NCBI GenBank assembly: GCA_036365515.1
Contig: CM070877.1
Location: forward strand, 10,077,101-10,141,100
From: Torymus aiolomorphi
Taxonomy: Eukaryota > Arthropoda > Insecta > Hymenoptera > Torymidae
Direction of reading: 5' to 3'
Length of the DNA stretch: 64,000 bases
The notes beneath the pieces were generated by a model. It was not told the origin of the DNA. It did no database searches and saw only the letters and a program-made list of their open reading frames with translations. How positions within the stretch are numbered: the first letter of the stretch is position 1; each line of letters opens with the position of its first letter. A program made the translations under genes and the position numbers. Positions 17,052 to 26,100 of this stretch are shown one piece after another.

Positions 17052-17738
17052 ATGGAAGGTTCATTAACTCTGACACTTTCAGGTACATCTTCTACACTAG
17101 AAGCACAGTATTTTCCACCAATCGAGTTATCGCCAAATAAAAATTACGTTTTAGGGCTTGTTGAACTTTTAACATTTAATTCAATACCCAATATAGACAG
17201 TAACAATAATAAGTTTTACGTAGGTGAAAACATTGTCCTTCTTCCAGTTGGAAGTTACGAAATTGAGGATATTGACAAATTTCTTCGTAAAAAATTAGCG
17301 CACAACGACATTACTTTCAATTTAAAGCCAAATAATAATACTCTCCGCTGTACAATCAAGTGCAGTCAGCCTATAGATTTTCGACCTGAAAATTCTCTCG
17401 GTCGTCTACTGGGCTTTACCAGACGTGTTCTCGAACCAAACGTTGTCCATAATTCTGACTTACCTGTTACAATTCTCAAAATCAACGCTTTGAGAGTCGA
17501 GTGTAATATCACTTCGGGAGCATATATAAACGATAAAAAAGTTCATACAATTCACGAGTTTTTTCCTGCAGTACCTCCAGGGTATAAAATCATCAAAGTT
17601 CCCTCACACGTTATTTACCTTCCGATTGCCGTAAAGCGTATAGATCATTTACAAGTACGCATCATCGATCAAGACGGAGATTTAGTAAATTTCCGCGGAG
17701 AAGTTATAACTATAAGGTTGCATATTCGACAATCATAA
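17052..17738 (+). CDS. Minor capsid protein (penton-base-like, single jelly roll)
   Basis: This 228-aa protein is beta-rich and matches the Polinton penton-like minor capsid protein: MEGSLTLTLSGTSSTLEAQYFPPIEL at the N-terminus (typical of the family), a YVLGLVELLTFNSIPN block, then GRLLGF and a C-terminal jelly-roll half ending IRLHIRQS. It would occupy the five-fold vertices. The ATG lies 14 nt after the initiator. Its stop overlaps the next ATG (TAATG), suggesting coupled translation of the 48-aa protein. The frame is intact and close to usual size. Confidence 0.85.
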   Translation: MEGSLTLTLSGTSSTLEAQYFPPIELSPNKNYVLGLVELLTFNSIPNIDSNNNKFYVGENIVLLPVGSYEIEDIDKFLRKKLAHNDITFNLKPNNNTLRCTIKCSQPIDFRPENSLGRLLGFTRRVLEPNVVHNSDLPVTILKINALRVECNITSGAYINDKKVHTIHEFFPAVPPGYKIIKVPSHVIYLPIAVKRIDHLQVRIIDQDGDLVNFRGEVITIRLHIRQS

Positions 17739-17884
17739 TGGGAATCGTTTACAACAAAAACTATATAAGCAGAGAAATATGTCCACCACGCATCAGTCAT
17801 CATCGAACTGTGAAGACGCTAACACGTCAGAGCATAAAAAAACTAAAAAGTCTAGGATTAAAAGTAGTACTTGGTGGAAAATAA
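17738..17884 (+). CDS. Small basic protein (48 aa) between penton and MCP
   Basis: The protein begins MGIVYNKNYISREICPP and ends SLGLKVVLGGK, with a Thr/Lys-rich helix (LTRQSIKKLKSLGLKV). A short basic protein at this place is common in Polintons; its function is unknown to me. The ATG overlaps the penton stop by one base. The MCP TATA box (17762-17769) lies inside it, so it must be translated from the penton transcript. Confidence 0.6.
   Translation: MGIVYNKNYISREICPPRISHHRTVKTLTRQSIKKLKSLGLKVVLGGK
17762..17798 (+). promoter_or_regulatory. MCP promoter
   Basis: TATATAAG (17762-17769) and TCAGTC (17793-17798), embedded in the 48-aa gene, with about a 120-nt leader to the MCP ATG. Confidence 0.7.
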
Positions 17885-17914
17885 CTTGCATCATCTTTTG
17901 CTGCTTTCAACGAA

Positions 17915-19147
17915 ATGGAAGAAATTCTAAGCATACAAACACCTGTAACTTTTGATGAATCCGTAGCGCACTACGAGGTTCATGCTCACCAACCGTATAC
18001 AGCATCATTTAATAACAGCGATGAAATACGCATATCTATTCAACATCAAGATTTATGTCTCTTACCTTCCCGCAGTGCACTACATATCTGCGGGCGATTG
18101 GTTAAAACTAATAATACTCCCGTTGAAAATACAAAACTTGTGAATAATGCCATTTGTCATTTGTTTGAAGAAATCAGATATGAGTTGAATGCCATTGAGA
18201 TAGACAAGTGCAAAAATGTTGGTTTAACCACTCTTATGAAAGGTTGGGTTTCACACAATCCCACTCAGAGTTTTATCATTGAAAACGCGGGCTGGATTGA
18301 TGTAGAAGAAACACAGAAGATAATAGATGATGCCGGTTACTTCAATGTATCGATTCCCTTGAGTCTAATTTTCGGCTTCGCAGAGGACTATCGTAAAATT
18401 GTAGTAAACGCAAAACATGAACTCGTTCTCATGAGATCGAGAAATGACTTAAACGCTGTTGTACAAACAGTTACACGAGCAGCCGGAGAAGACGTTTATG
18501 AGGACTTTAAAATTGAATTAACTAGAATCGAATGGCTTATGCCATACGTAATTGCATCGAACTCTAACAAAATTCGCCTACTAGATTTTGTAGGTAAAGA
18601 TCGTCCTATTGTCATGAGTTTTCGCACGTGGGAATTGTACGAGTACCCACTACTTCCGATTACGTCAAGACAGGTGTGGACTGTAAAAACATCAAATCAA
18701 CTTGAAAAACCCCGCTTCGTCGTCTTAGGTTTTCAAAGTAGTCGAAAAGATCAGAAGGCAGTAAACGCTAGCCGCTTTGATCACTGCAATCTTACAAATG
18801 TAAAACTCTTTCTCAATTCTCAGTCGTATCCGTATGGCAATCTTAACCTTGATGTGAATCGTAATCAATTTGCCATGCTATACGATATGTACGCTAATTT
18901 TCAAAATTCATACTATGGTAAAGATCCTGAACCTATGTTGAAAAAGTCACAGTATCTCACTTACGTGCCTCTAATAGTGATAGACTGTTCAAAACAAAAC
19001 GAGTCCTTAAAGAGCGCCCCTGTGGACATTCGTCTAGAATTTGAATCAAAGGAAAATTTTCCCGCTGGAACTTCAGCCTATTGCTTGATCTTGCACGATC
19101 GCATAGTTCAATACAGCCCCGTAAGTGGCGACGTGCAGAAACTTTAA
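17915..19147 (+). CDS. Major capsid protein (double jelly roll, hexon-like)
   Basis: This 410-aa protein fits the Polinton/adintovirus major capsid family. Recognisable stretches are the N-terminal VAHYEVHAHQPY, LPSRSALHICGRL, FEEIRYELNAIEIDKCKNVG, the linker RIEWLMPYVIAS, FRTWELYEYP, PRFVVLGFQSSRK and LFLNSQSYPYGNLNLD, then YLTYVPLIVIDCSKQ and DIRLEFES near the end. It would form pseudo-hexameric trimers in the icosahedral shell. The frame is intact and of usual family length or slightly short. It is expressed from its own TATA promoter inside the preceding small gene, with the next promoter 5 nt past its stop. Confidence 0.92.
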   Translation: MEEILSIQTPVTFDESVAHYEVHAHQPYTASFNNSDEIRISIQHQDLCLLPSRSALHICGRLVKTNNTPVENTKLVNNAICHLFEEIRYELNAIEIDKCKNVGLTTLMKGWVSHNPTQSFIIENAGWIDVEETQKIIDDAGYFNVSIPLSLIFGFAEDYRKIVVNAKHELVLMRSRNDLNAVVQTVTRAAGEDVYEDFKIELTRIEWLMPYVIASNSNKIRLLDFVGKDRPIVMSFRTWELYEYPLLPITSRQVWTVKTSNQLEKPRFVVLGFQSSRKDQKAVNASRFDHCNLTNVKLFLNSQSYPYGNLNLDVNRNQFAMLYDMYANFQNSYYGKDPEPMLKKSQYLTYVPLIVIDCSKQNESLKSAPVDIRLEFESKENFPAGTSAYCLILHDRIVQYSPVSGDVQKL

Positions 19148-19151
19148 GGAG

Positions 19152-19182
19152 TATATAAGGCGAGCGAGCCTTCGACTCATTC
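19152..19182 (+). promoter_or_regulatory. Promoter of paralogue 2
   Basis: TATATAAG (19152-19159) with TCATTC (19177-19182), directly after the MCP stop. Confidence 0.65.
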
Positions 19183-19218
19183 TCATTTGTCATTTGGAAT
19201 CCGAAGTGGAATTTTACC

Positions 19219-19716
19219 ATGGACTACGCAGTGGATATGCAGGGTTTTAAAAAGCCTGGCAATGATTACGTTCTGAAAGAACTGGCTTTCGTGTCTCTCA
19301 ATGACGATGATGAGCCAGTAGTGCACCTCTTCAAGCCGCCATTTCCTTGGCGAAGACTTACCGAAAAGTATAAAAGTGAAAATTTGTGGTTAGAACTTTA
19401 CTATCATGGACTATCGTGGGATCGTGGTGATTTAGATTATACAGAAATTGGAAATATTCTTCAAGATGCATTCAAAGATGCTAATAGAATTTTTGTTATT
19501 GGTGAGACAAAAAAGTTATGGTTAGAGCGTTTCAATTTTAAAGTTACTGATATCACTGAAATGGGCTATCCAGCGTTCGATTATCCAAGATCAGTGACTA
19601 TATGTACTAACCATAATGGAGCATACAAAACTACTTGTGCTCGATACAACGTAAAGCGCATGAAACAGTTTTATCTCAACGATTCAAACATGGAATGGGA
19701 AGATATTGATGAATAA
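19219..19716 (+). CDS. Polinton-associated protein, paralogue 2 (intronless)
   Basis: This 165-aa protein is homologous along its whole length to the spliced gene at 6956-7551: VDMQGFK, HLFKPPFPW, KSENLWLE, HGLSWDRGDLDY, EMGYP and CTNHN...C. The C-terminus here is more acidic (NMEWEDIDE). One paralogue lies next to the capsid genes and the other next to PolB, so they may act at different times. Function unknown; I cannot assign a fold safely. Confidence 0.75.
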   Translation: MDYAVDMQGFKKPGNDYVLKELAFVSLNDDDEPVVHLFKPPFPWRRLTEKYKSENLWLELYYHGLSWDRGDLDYTEIGNILQDAFKDANRIFVIGETKKLWLERFNFKVTDITEMGYPAFDYPRSVTICTNHNGAYKTTCARYNVKRMKQFYLNDSNMEWEDIDE

Positions 19717-19851
19717 TTTTTTAAGGGTAATGGAGGGGTTGACAAACAGGTAGAACCTAACAGAATAGGAGCGAGGTGGGGGTCCTATCCCCCTTAAAAA
19801 TTTTTTTTATTTAGTAGACCAGTAGATGGCGCTCGCAAGCAATCGAGGTCT

Positions 19852-19888
19852 TATATAAGCATGTTGCAGTCGTTAGAGACTTTCATTC
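19852..19888 (+). promoter_or_regulatory. Promoter of the 49-aa gene
   Basis: TATATAAG (19852-19859) with TCATTC (19883-19888), 8 nt before the ATG. Confidence 0.65.
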
Positions 19889-19895
19889 CCTCATA

Positions 19896-20045
19896 ATGGG
19901 TCAAACCAGCAGCTCGACCGTTGCTCCCGAGCAACAACGACTCATACAAAACGATCCAAAACAGTCGCAGTGGAAAAAATATACAGAAAAAATTTCCACA
20001 AACACATATTCTTTGCCCGAGCAAAAGGGTTATAAAAAGTTTTAA
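19896..20045 (+). CDS. Small protein with N-myristoylation-type start (49 aa)
   Basis: The protein begins MGQTSSS, fitting the G-x3-S rule for N-myristoylation, and continues as a polar Gln/Lys-rich chain ending GYKKF. A full promoter (TATA plus initiator) precedes it, which supports a real gene despite its size. It may be membrane-associated in the host cell (inference). It ends about 55 nt before the right TIR. I know no named homologue. Confidence 0.55.
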   Translation: MGQTSSSTVAPEQQRLIQNDPKQSQWKKYTEKISTNTYSLPEQKGYKKF

Positions 20046-20101
20046 ATGGTTGCATAATAGTTTTTAATGGTTATAGTAGATAAGAACCGCTGGCCGAGAG
20101 C

Positions 20102-20571
20102 TGCAGGCTGACAAGCAGCAGGCCGCCCGCCGCCGACCGTCCGCCGCTGGCCGCTACCGTTGCCCGTGCGCAGCAGGCTATCGCTGGCCGCTCGCTGCCG
20201 GCGGCTCGCTCCCCAGGGCAAGCTCTGACTTTGCGGCTGGTCTAGAACGGGCAAGACCTGGTCTAGAATCGGTAGGCCGGTTCTGGCTCAACTCGTTGGC
20301 GCGCGGGTGAGTCAGGACCAGTATACCGGTTCTAGATCAAGCAGGTCTGGGTCCCGTGCGGGTGACCCAAAAAACCTATGCCGGTTCTGGCTCAAACAAG
20401 TCAGGACCTGTTTTGGGTTATTGGCACCCTATGCAATAGTGCGGGGTGGGGAGGGGAGGGAGGGGGGAGGGGAGGGAGGGGGAGGGGTGGGGGACCCAAA
20501 AAAGCTATGCCGGTTCTGGCTCAAACAGGTCAGGACTTGTTTTGAGCCAGAACCGGCATAGCTTATCTACT
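20102..20571. repeat. Right terminal inverted repeat
   Basis: Reverse complement of 1668-2165. It holds the mirrored G-tract block (about 20442-20494) and the terminal hairpin at 20504-20562, and ends GCTTATCTACT. Frames inside are mirror images of those in the left TIR and are not genes. Confidence 0.9.
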
Positions 20572-20577
20572 AACCCA
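20572..20577. repeat. Target-site duplication, right copy
   Basis: AACCCA, identical to 1662-1667. Confidence 0.85.
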
Positions 20578-20588
20578 ATTTTGAGTAA
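20578..20588. repeat. MITE, right end
   Basis: ATTTTGAGTAA completes the inverted repeat begun at 1518; TA follows at 20589-20590. Confidence 0.65.
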
Positions 20589-20590
20589 TA

Positions 20591-23115
20591 GCAAAACCTA
20601 CAAAATCTTAGCTTTACAAGATGCCGTTCATAATTTTTCGAGACATACGCCCCTCAGTGTACCTGTGTGCCGCGGTACATTATAATTTTGTCAGCAATGC
20701 ATTCTCGCCGAAATTACTATGTTGTTCGAATAATTTTTTAAACATAGAGTATCTATATTAAATAGGAGAATTGTAGAGGTATGAAATATTCTCGTAATTA
20801 GGCACCTTAAGTGGTACCAGAACACCACATGCTAGGGCATACGTTAATCACCACCACTCAGGTATGTAGACATTTCACCGTCTAATAATCATCGAGTGCA
20901 CACATGGTGCATTAAATATATCTACTTGTAATACCGTTACCACACACGTGATCGATGCAAAGCCTAGATAATTACAAAATAATTATTAATTAATGTATAA
21001 TAGCACTCGTCGACAAACACAACGGCGAATACAAAAATTCGATTTTTTTATAACGCGCAAATCACAGCCAACCAATAAGTGTGACGATACGCGATAAATC
21101 AACAGCCGAGAGCGCTTAATTTATCGGATTCAGTGCAATCGGGGAACGTCTATACGACTAATTGCCGTTAATCCACTCAACACGGCTCAAACGGTCAGGT
21201 ACACCAGTGGGGCGCATATAGTAGCTGCGCCGCTGAAACGGCCATCAATCACTTCGACGATGCTCTTGCCTTTCGCGATGTGTATACACATCGCGCGCGC
21301 TGTGTTGTGGTTTTACGCTCTAAACGTACAATTTGGATTTCGCTGATGATAGTCATTTGCGAGGTGTTTTTCGGGAAATTCTATAGCACTGGTGTTGGTT
21401 GGTGAAAGTGTAATGGTTAAACAAAATAAGCGGTGATTCTGTTATAAGAAAATATAAATGATCTAAGAGGTGAAGGGGTTGTCGTGGGAACTTAAATTAA
21501 ATGCGACCATAAATGGGGAAATATTTTTACAATATATATATTTAGTTTCTATACTCCATCACATAAAAATTAAAACCAAAGCATTCTCTAAAAGCATTGC
21601 GTGTGCGTAATGTCAAAGGACAAAAATATGTGGAAGCTGTAATTAATGGATCAACACATTCCGAAAGACAACACGATAAAATCGAGGATAAAATCTCCCT
21701 AGATCTCTTTCTTATTTCGTCTACGGCTGAATTTCAACCACCCGACCCACCGCGATCACATCTCTTTCTCTCTCACGACTTCCGTCGCAGTGACAAATTT
21801 CGCCCAACGAGTACGCAATACCGGGACGCAAGTAACGCGACAATACACGTAGACAAATTTGCCAATCCCTGGAGGGAACGAACCATTGAGAAATGCTCTG
21901 AAAATCGCTCGCTCGCGCGCGCGCGCGAATTCAAGGACTCTGGCGTGGAAAACCGCAAAGGGAATAAAATTGTATTAAACCGCACGAGGATCGTTGCGAA
22001 ACACGCGTGTATATAGATATAATATGTATCACGAGCACGCATGCAAATATAGCGCGGCTGATTTACGACGCGGTGACGTAATAAGGTGCGTTTGAATTTC
22101 GCGCGCTCGCGCGTGATGCTGTGGGTGTTCAAACTTGAACTTTATCGTGCGGTGTGATGTGGTGGTTTTTTTTCTGAGGGATGATGTTTATGGGATTGAG
22201 GAGTGTTTTATGAGGTTGGATAACAGCTTTTTATTGAGGTTTTGCGTAAGTTTTTGTGCGTTGGCAGAAATGTAAGGGGATAAATAGTATACGGTGGTGA
22301 TAATCGATAAGAAACTTGCGATTAAATTATTTTAATTTATTGCGGTGAGCGCGGGTTAAATTTATAACTTATTCAGTAATTATTTATTTTTCAAGATACA
22401 TTGGAGAAAATTTATGTGACCAAAACATTGAGTACAGATAGATAGATACAGTGCAGATTCAGTTTTTTTTTTTTTTTTTTTTTTTTTAATGAAAATACTT
22501 TTATAGTGTGGTAGGCGAAAAATGTATACCTTGTAGAGTAGGACTTGAGAGGTGAAAAACTATGATGAAAAATAATTGTTAGTAGTAATATTATACAATC
22601 TGACGAATTCTTATTTTTTATCACAAGTAGATTACATTTATCGGTCACTTGTAACTTAAAAGTGCATTTTTCACAGAGTATATATTTTATTTTTGCAAAT
22701 GTTTAATTCTTGATTATGCGATACAACCTGACTAGAAGAAGTATTCCGCTACTCAGGTTATCTTAGCACTCACTAAATTTTATTCGACCAGAAAAGTCGT
22801 AGAGAAGAGAAGAAAAGTACAAAAAAAAAGTATGAGAAAGTACGTGTATCTAATTATGTGAAAAACTATAGATATCCTATCAAATGGCGCGGTACCACTC
22901 TGTAGACATTTCTGTATTCATTACTTATTTACATACGCAAAAAGTCACGAAAAAAACGTATATATAGGTACACATTTAACGCCATCGACCGAATAACAGT
23001 AATTTTACCCATCTATCCCGATATATCCCATATTACCAAAAACATTCACTTTCTCTTACCCTTCTATTTTCCAAATCCCCTATAAATCATCATAACGTTG
23101 TACCTCTCGTTCCAG
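20591..23115. other. Host non-coding DNA upstream of peroxidase exons
   Basis: No credible coding exon or RNA gene is seen. The 21597-22016 open frame has mixed composition, no splice or promoter support and runs into (CG)n. A T27-type run lies near 22461. The first exon and promoter of the peroxidase gene may be in this stretch or further left, but I cannot place them. Confidence 0.45.
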
Positions 23116-26100
23116 GCTTCTAGCCCTGCTGGAGACGACGCGCGGCTCTCTGCTGCCGCCGCGTATGCTGCAGGACCTAAAGCGCCGCACAAACGCCTCA
23201 ATGGAGCGCTACCACGAGCAGGAGCAGGCGATCATGGACTCGGGCACGCGGCTCAGTCGCGACTCGCCCGCCTGGTATCTCGCCGCCTCCCACGAGATGA
23301 GCCCGGACGCGATCAACCTCACTGAGAGGGCGCTGCGACGCGAGACGATGGCCGTTATGCTCGTCGAGGTGCTGCACATGTCGCCCAAGGACGCCGGCGC
23401 TCTGTTGCCGTCGGTCGGGACCAGCCTGGTGAGTTTATGCTGGATCACGGTTCGGTGGTGGTTGGTGATGGTGATTGTTTATAGTTGGTTAAGTAGTTAC
23501 TTTTTATAGACTTGGTATAAGGAATCGAAGCCACTGTCGTCAATGTAGAATTTAAAAATGTAGTTTAGTAAGATTTCTGAAAATTAGTTTGTCACGTTAG
23601 AATGTGAACTTAGAATTATCGATGCACTTGCTGATGTAACAGTTATAGTTGTCATGGAATTCGTTGGCGGATTTGAGTTTCTTGTAAGAGTAGTATAAAT
23701 CATAAAGGTAATTCAATAAGTTATTATGATATTAGCTGTAAAAATAGATTTTGTGGTTATTAGTATAATATACAGAAGTGTATATAGTAAGTTCTCATAT
23801 AATTCATTGTCGAGATAGAATTTGCAAGTCCTGATAGCAGACATAAAGAAAGTAAGTAGTTTCAGAATAACATACATGAATCACATTGATTTCAATGTTA
23901 ACGCATTAATCGTGAAATTCAAAATAAAGTTTAATCAGTGATGATCTTGAACTGATCTTGTGATTAAACAAAAATATAATAATTCACATGATATTGGAGT
24001 TAAAGAAATAAGTAATTACTACAATTATAATTCGAACAGCATGACTTAAGTTTTACAATACAGACCTAAACTTTAATCTGAAATATCCGTTAAGTATTCC
24101 ATTGCCACTAAACTTCCATTTCCAAACAGATCCAAATAGACTTCAACAGATTATTCAGTCCGATACTAACAACATAATATAAACCTACACTCCCCGAAAA
24201 CCGCGCTAACGAACACCGGAGTCGAACCCTAACTCAACCGCGACTCGAACCACCGACCTAACCTCAACAACCACCACACTCGTCGACGAATCGTCAACCT
24301 AACCGTGGAACCAAAGAAACCCATATTGCAGGTGAGCATCTGTTCGGGCGACTACCTGCGCATCATCGGCGACTGCAAGAAGACCGAGGCCCGGTATCGT
24401 ACCCACAGCGGCATGTGCAACAATCCCCTGTACCCGGCGCGCGGTGCTGCTCTCGAGGCCTACACCCGCCTCCTGCCCGCCGACTACGCCGACGGCGTGT
24501 CCCTCCCTACGCCAGGTCTGCCCAGCGCACGCGCCGTCAGCACGACTATGCACACCGGTGGACCTGATCTCAGGTGAGCTTAGGTTTATGTTGTTGAGGA
24601 TCTTACCAGCATGGGGAAAGAAACGTTTTATGTTTATTGTATGCTGATGCCTCGTTGATCTTGTATGCGTGAATGATTGCACTTGACTTTGGAACGCTAG
24701 CGCGCTCCATGACTTTTGGTCAATAAATAGAAAAATATCCGGCTTAATCTTTTGATATTTTACTCACATTTTGCGCTGTTCTTACTGTTTTGAGAAGCAT
24801 TTTTATAAATAACTGGAATTCGCAGAGAAAATAATGCAAAGTTGAGTAATGATCTAAAACTGGTACACGGCTAAAGTAGTTATTATTTTATATTATAGAA
24901 ACATATTTTTAGTAACTGTATTCATCATTTCCAATTAATTTTAATGAATCGTATATTTTTAAATTGTCAATATCTTTAATTGTATAATTGATATTAAAAA
25001 TAAACGTTTATTTTATGCATAGTTCAAAACTCTCATTAAATCTGTTTTCTTGGTAAACTTCTCTGTTAGATAAACGGAGCGGTGTACGAAAAAAAACAAG
25101 TCTCGTGATCCGTTGCATAATCAAGAAAGTAATAAACATATTACGTTTAATCGAACAAAAAAGAAGTTATCGATCATTACTACGTTAATGTTTATGTCAT
25201 ATTTCAAAACAAAAACAAGTCTTTTTAATTTAAAAATAAAAATTCGAAACCTCTCATAGGTTCGCGAATTATTGTCGACGCTATAATAATTTTTTGGGAA
25301 ATGTAGAAAGACCGCGATTATCCTGCTACTGTGTTATTCCCGGCTAATTGCAGTCGTAGAAAGACTTTCTACTGACATCACTGCATTTTTTTGCTATTAT
25401 ACAATCCGGCTCCGGGTCTTGGATTATGTCTGTGTTTTATCGGCGTCGACGTGAATTTATTGAAAATCAATCTACTTCTGTTCATTCCTTTCCTCCACAA
25501 TTTGGAATGTATCTACCTATAAACACAAAATCTCACACTTCATGTGAAAATAGTGACTTTATGACTACTGTGATCTATATAGATTGATTGCATAATCTAT
25601 GATATAAAAACTTTTTGATCAATTACAAATTAAAGTTCAATATAAATTCCTCCGCAAAGAGTTATATAAGAGATACCTTTTTAACTCATCGTATTGTATC
25701 TTAAAATCGTGGAATTAGCATCACAATAACATTGACATTAATTGAAATTTCCAAATCATTGATATGTCTATATACCTTTTAAACAGCTACTCGTTTCTTT
25801 TTTTTTTTACACTAGCCAAATCCATGCGCGCTGCGCGCGCTCTATTATCTACTTTTTTTATTAAACATACAAAGAATAATTTATTCCTTATGAGCCGGAA
25901 ATCTTTTTCTTTTAATTTTGATGCATCATTAATAATTGATATAATACTGTAGTATATATACTCTTAACGAATACAAAATTTTGAGGCTAGAAATTATAAG
26001 CTCATTCAAATATTTTTTTTTTTCGTGAAGTATTAAATAAAGAATAAAATCTGAACGTAATATTGGCATAATTTATTCTAATATTAACATAATTAATTCT

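Larger units (their letters stand above)
1668..20571. mobile_element. Maverick/Polinton (adintovirus-like) element, nearly complete
   Basis: The 18,904-bp unit is bounded by 6-bp direct repeats. It starts with AG, ends with CT and has ~0.5-kb terminal inverted repeats. It encodes the Polinton hallmark set: protein-primed PolB, RVE integrase, FtsK/A32-type ATPase, adenain-like protease, penton-like minor capsid and double-jelly-roll major capsid protein, plus a parvovirus-type PLA2. Most reading frames are open. The visible defects are a probable one-base break at the start of the 14049-14918 gene, one in-frame stop between the PLA2 and pVI-like parts, and an A21 run at the pVI/protease junction. 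The intact TSD and good frames suggest recent insertion (inference). Gene content implies virion-forming ability in its ancestor; activity today is unknown. Confidence 0.95.

Noticed and set aside
21597..22016. 139-aa open frame near the presumed peroxidase 5' region
   Set aside because: No homology that I recognise, no promoter or splice signals, and an opposite-strand frame of similar length overlaps it.
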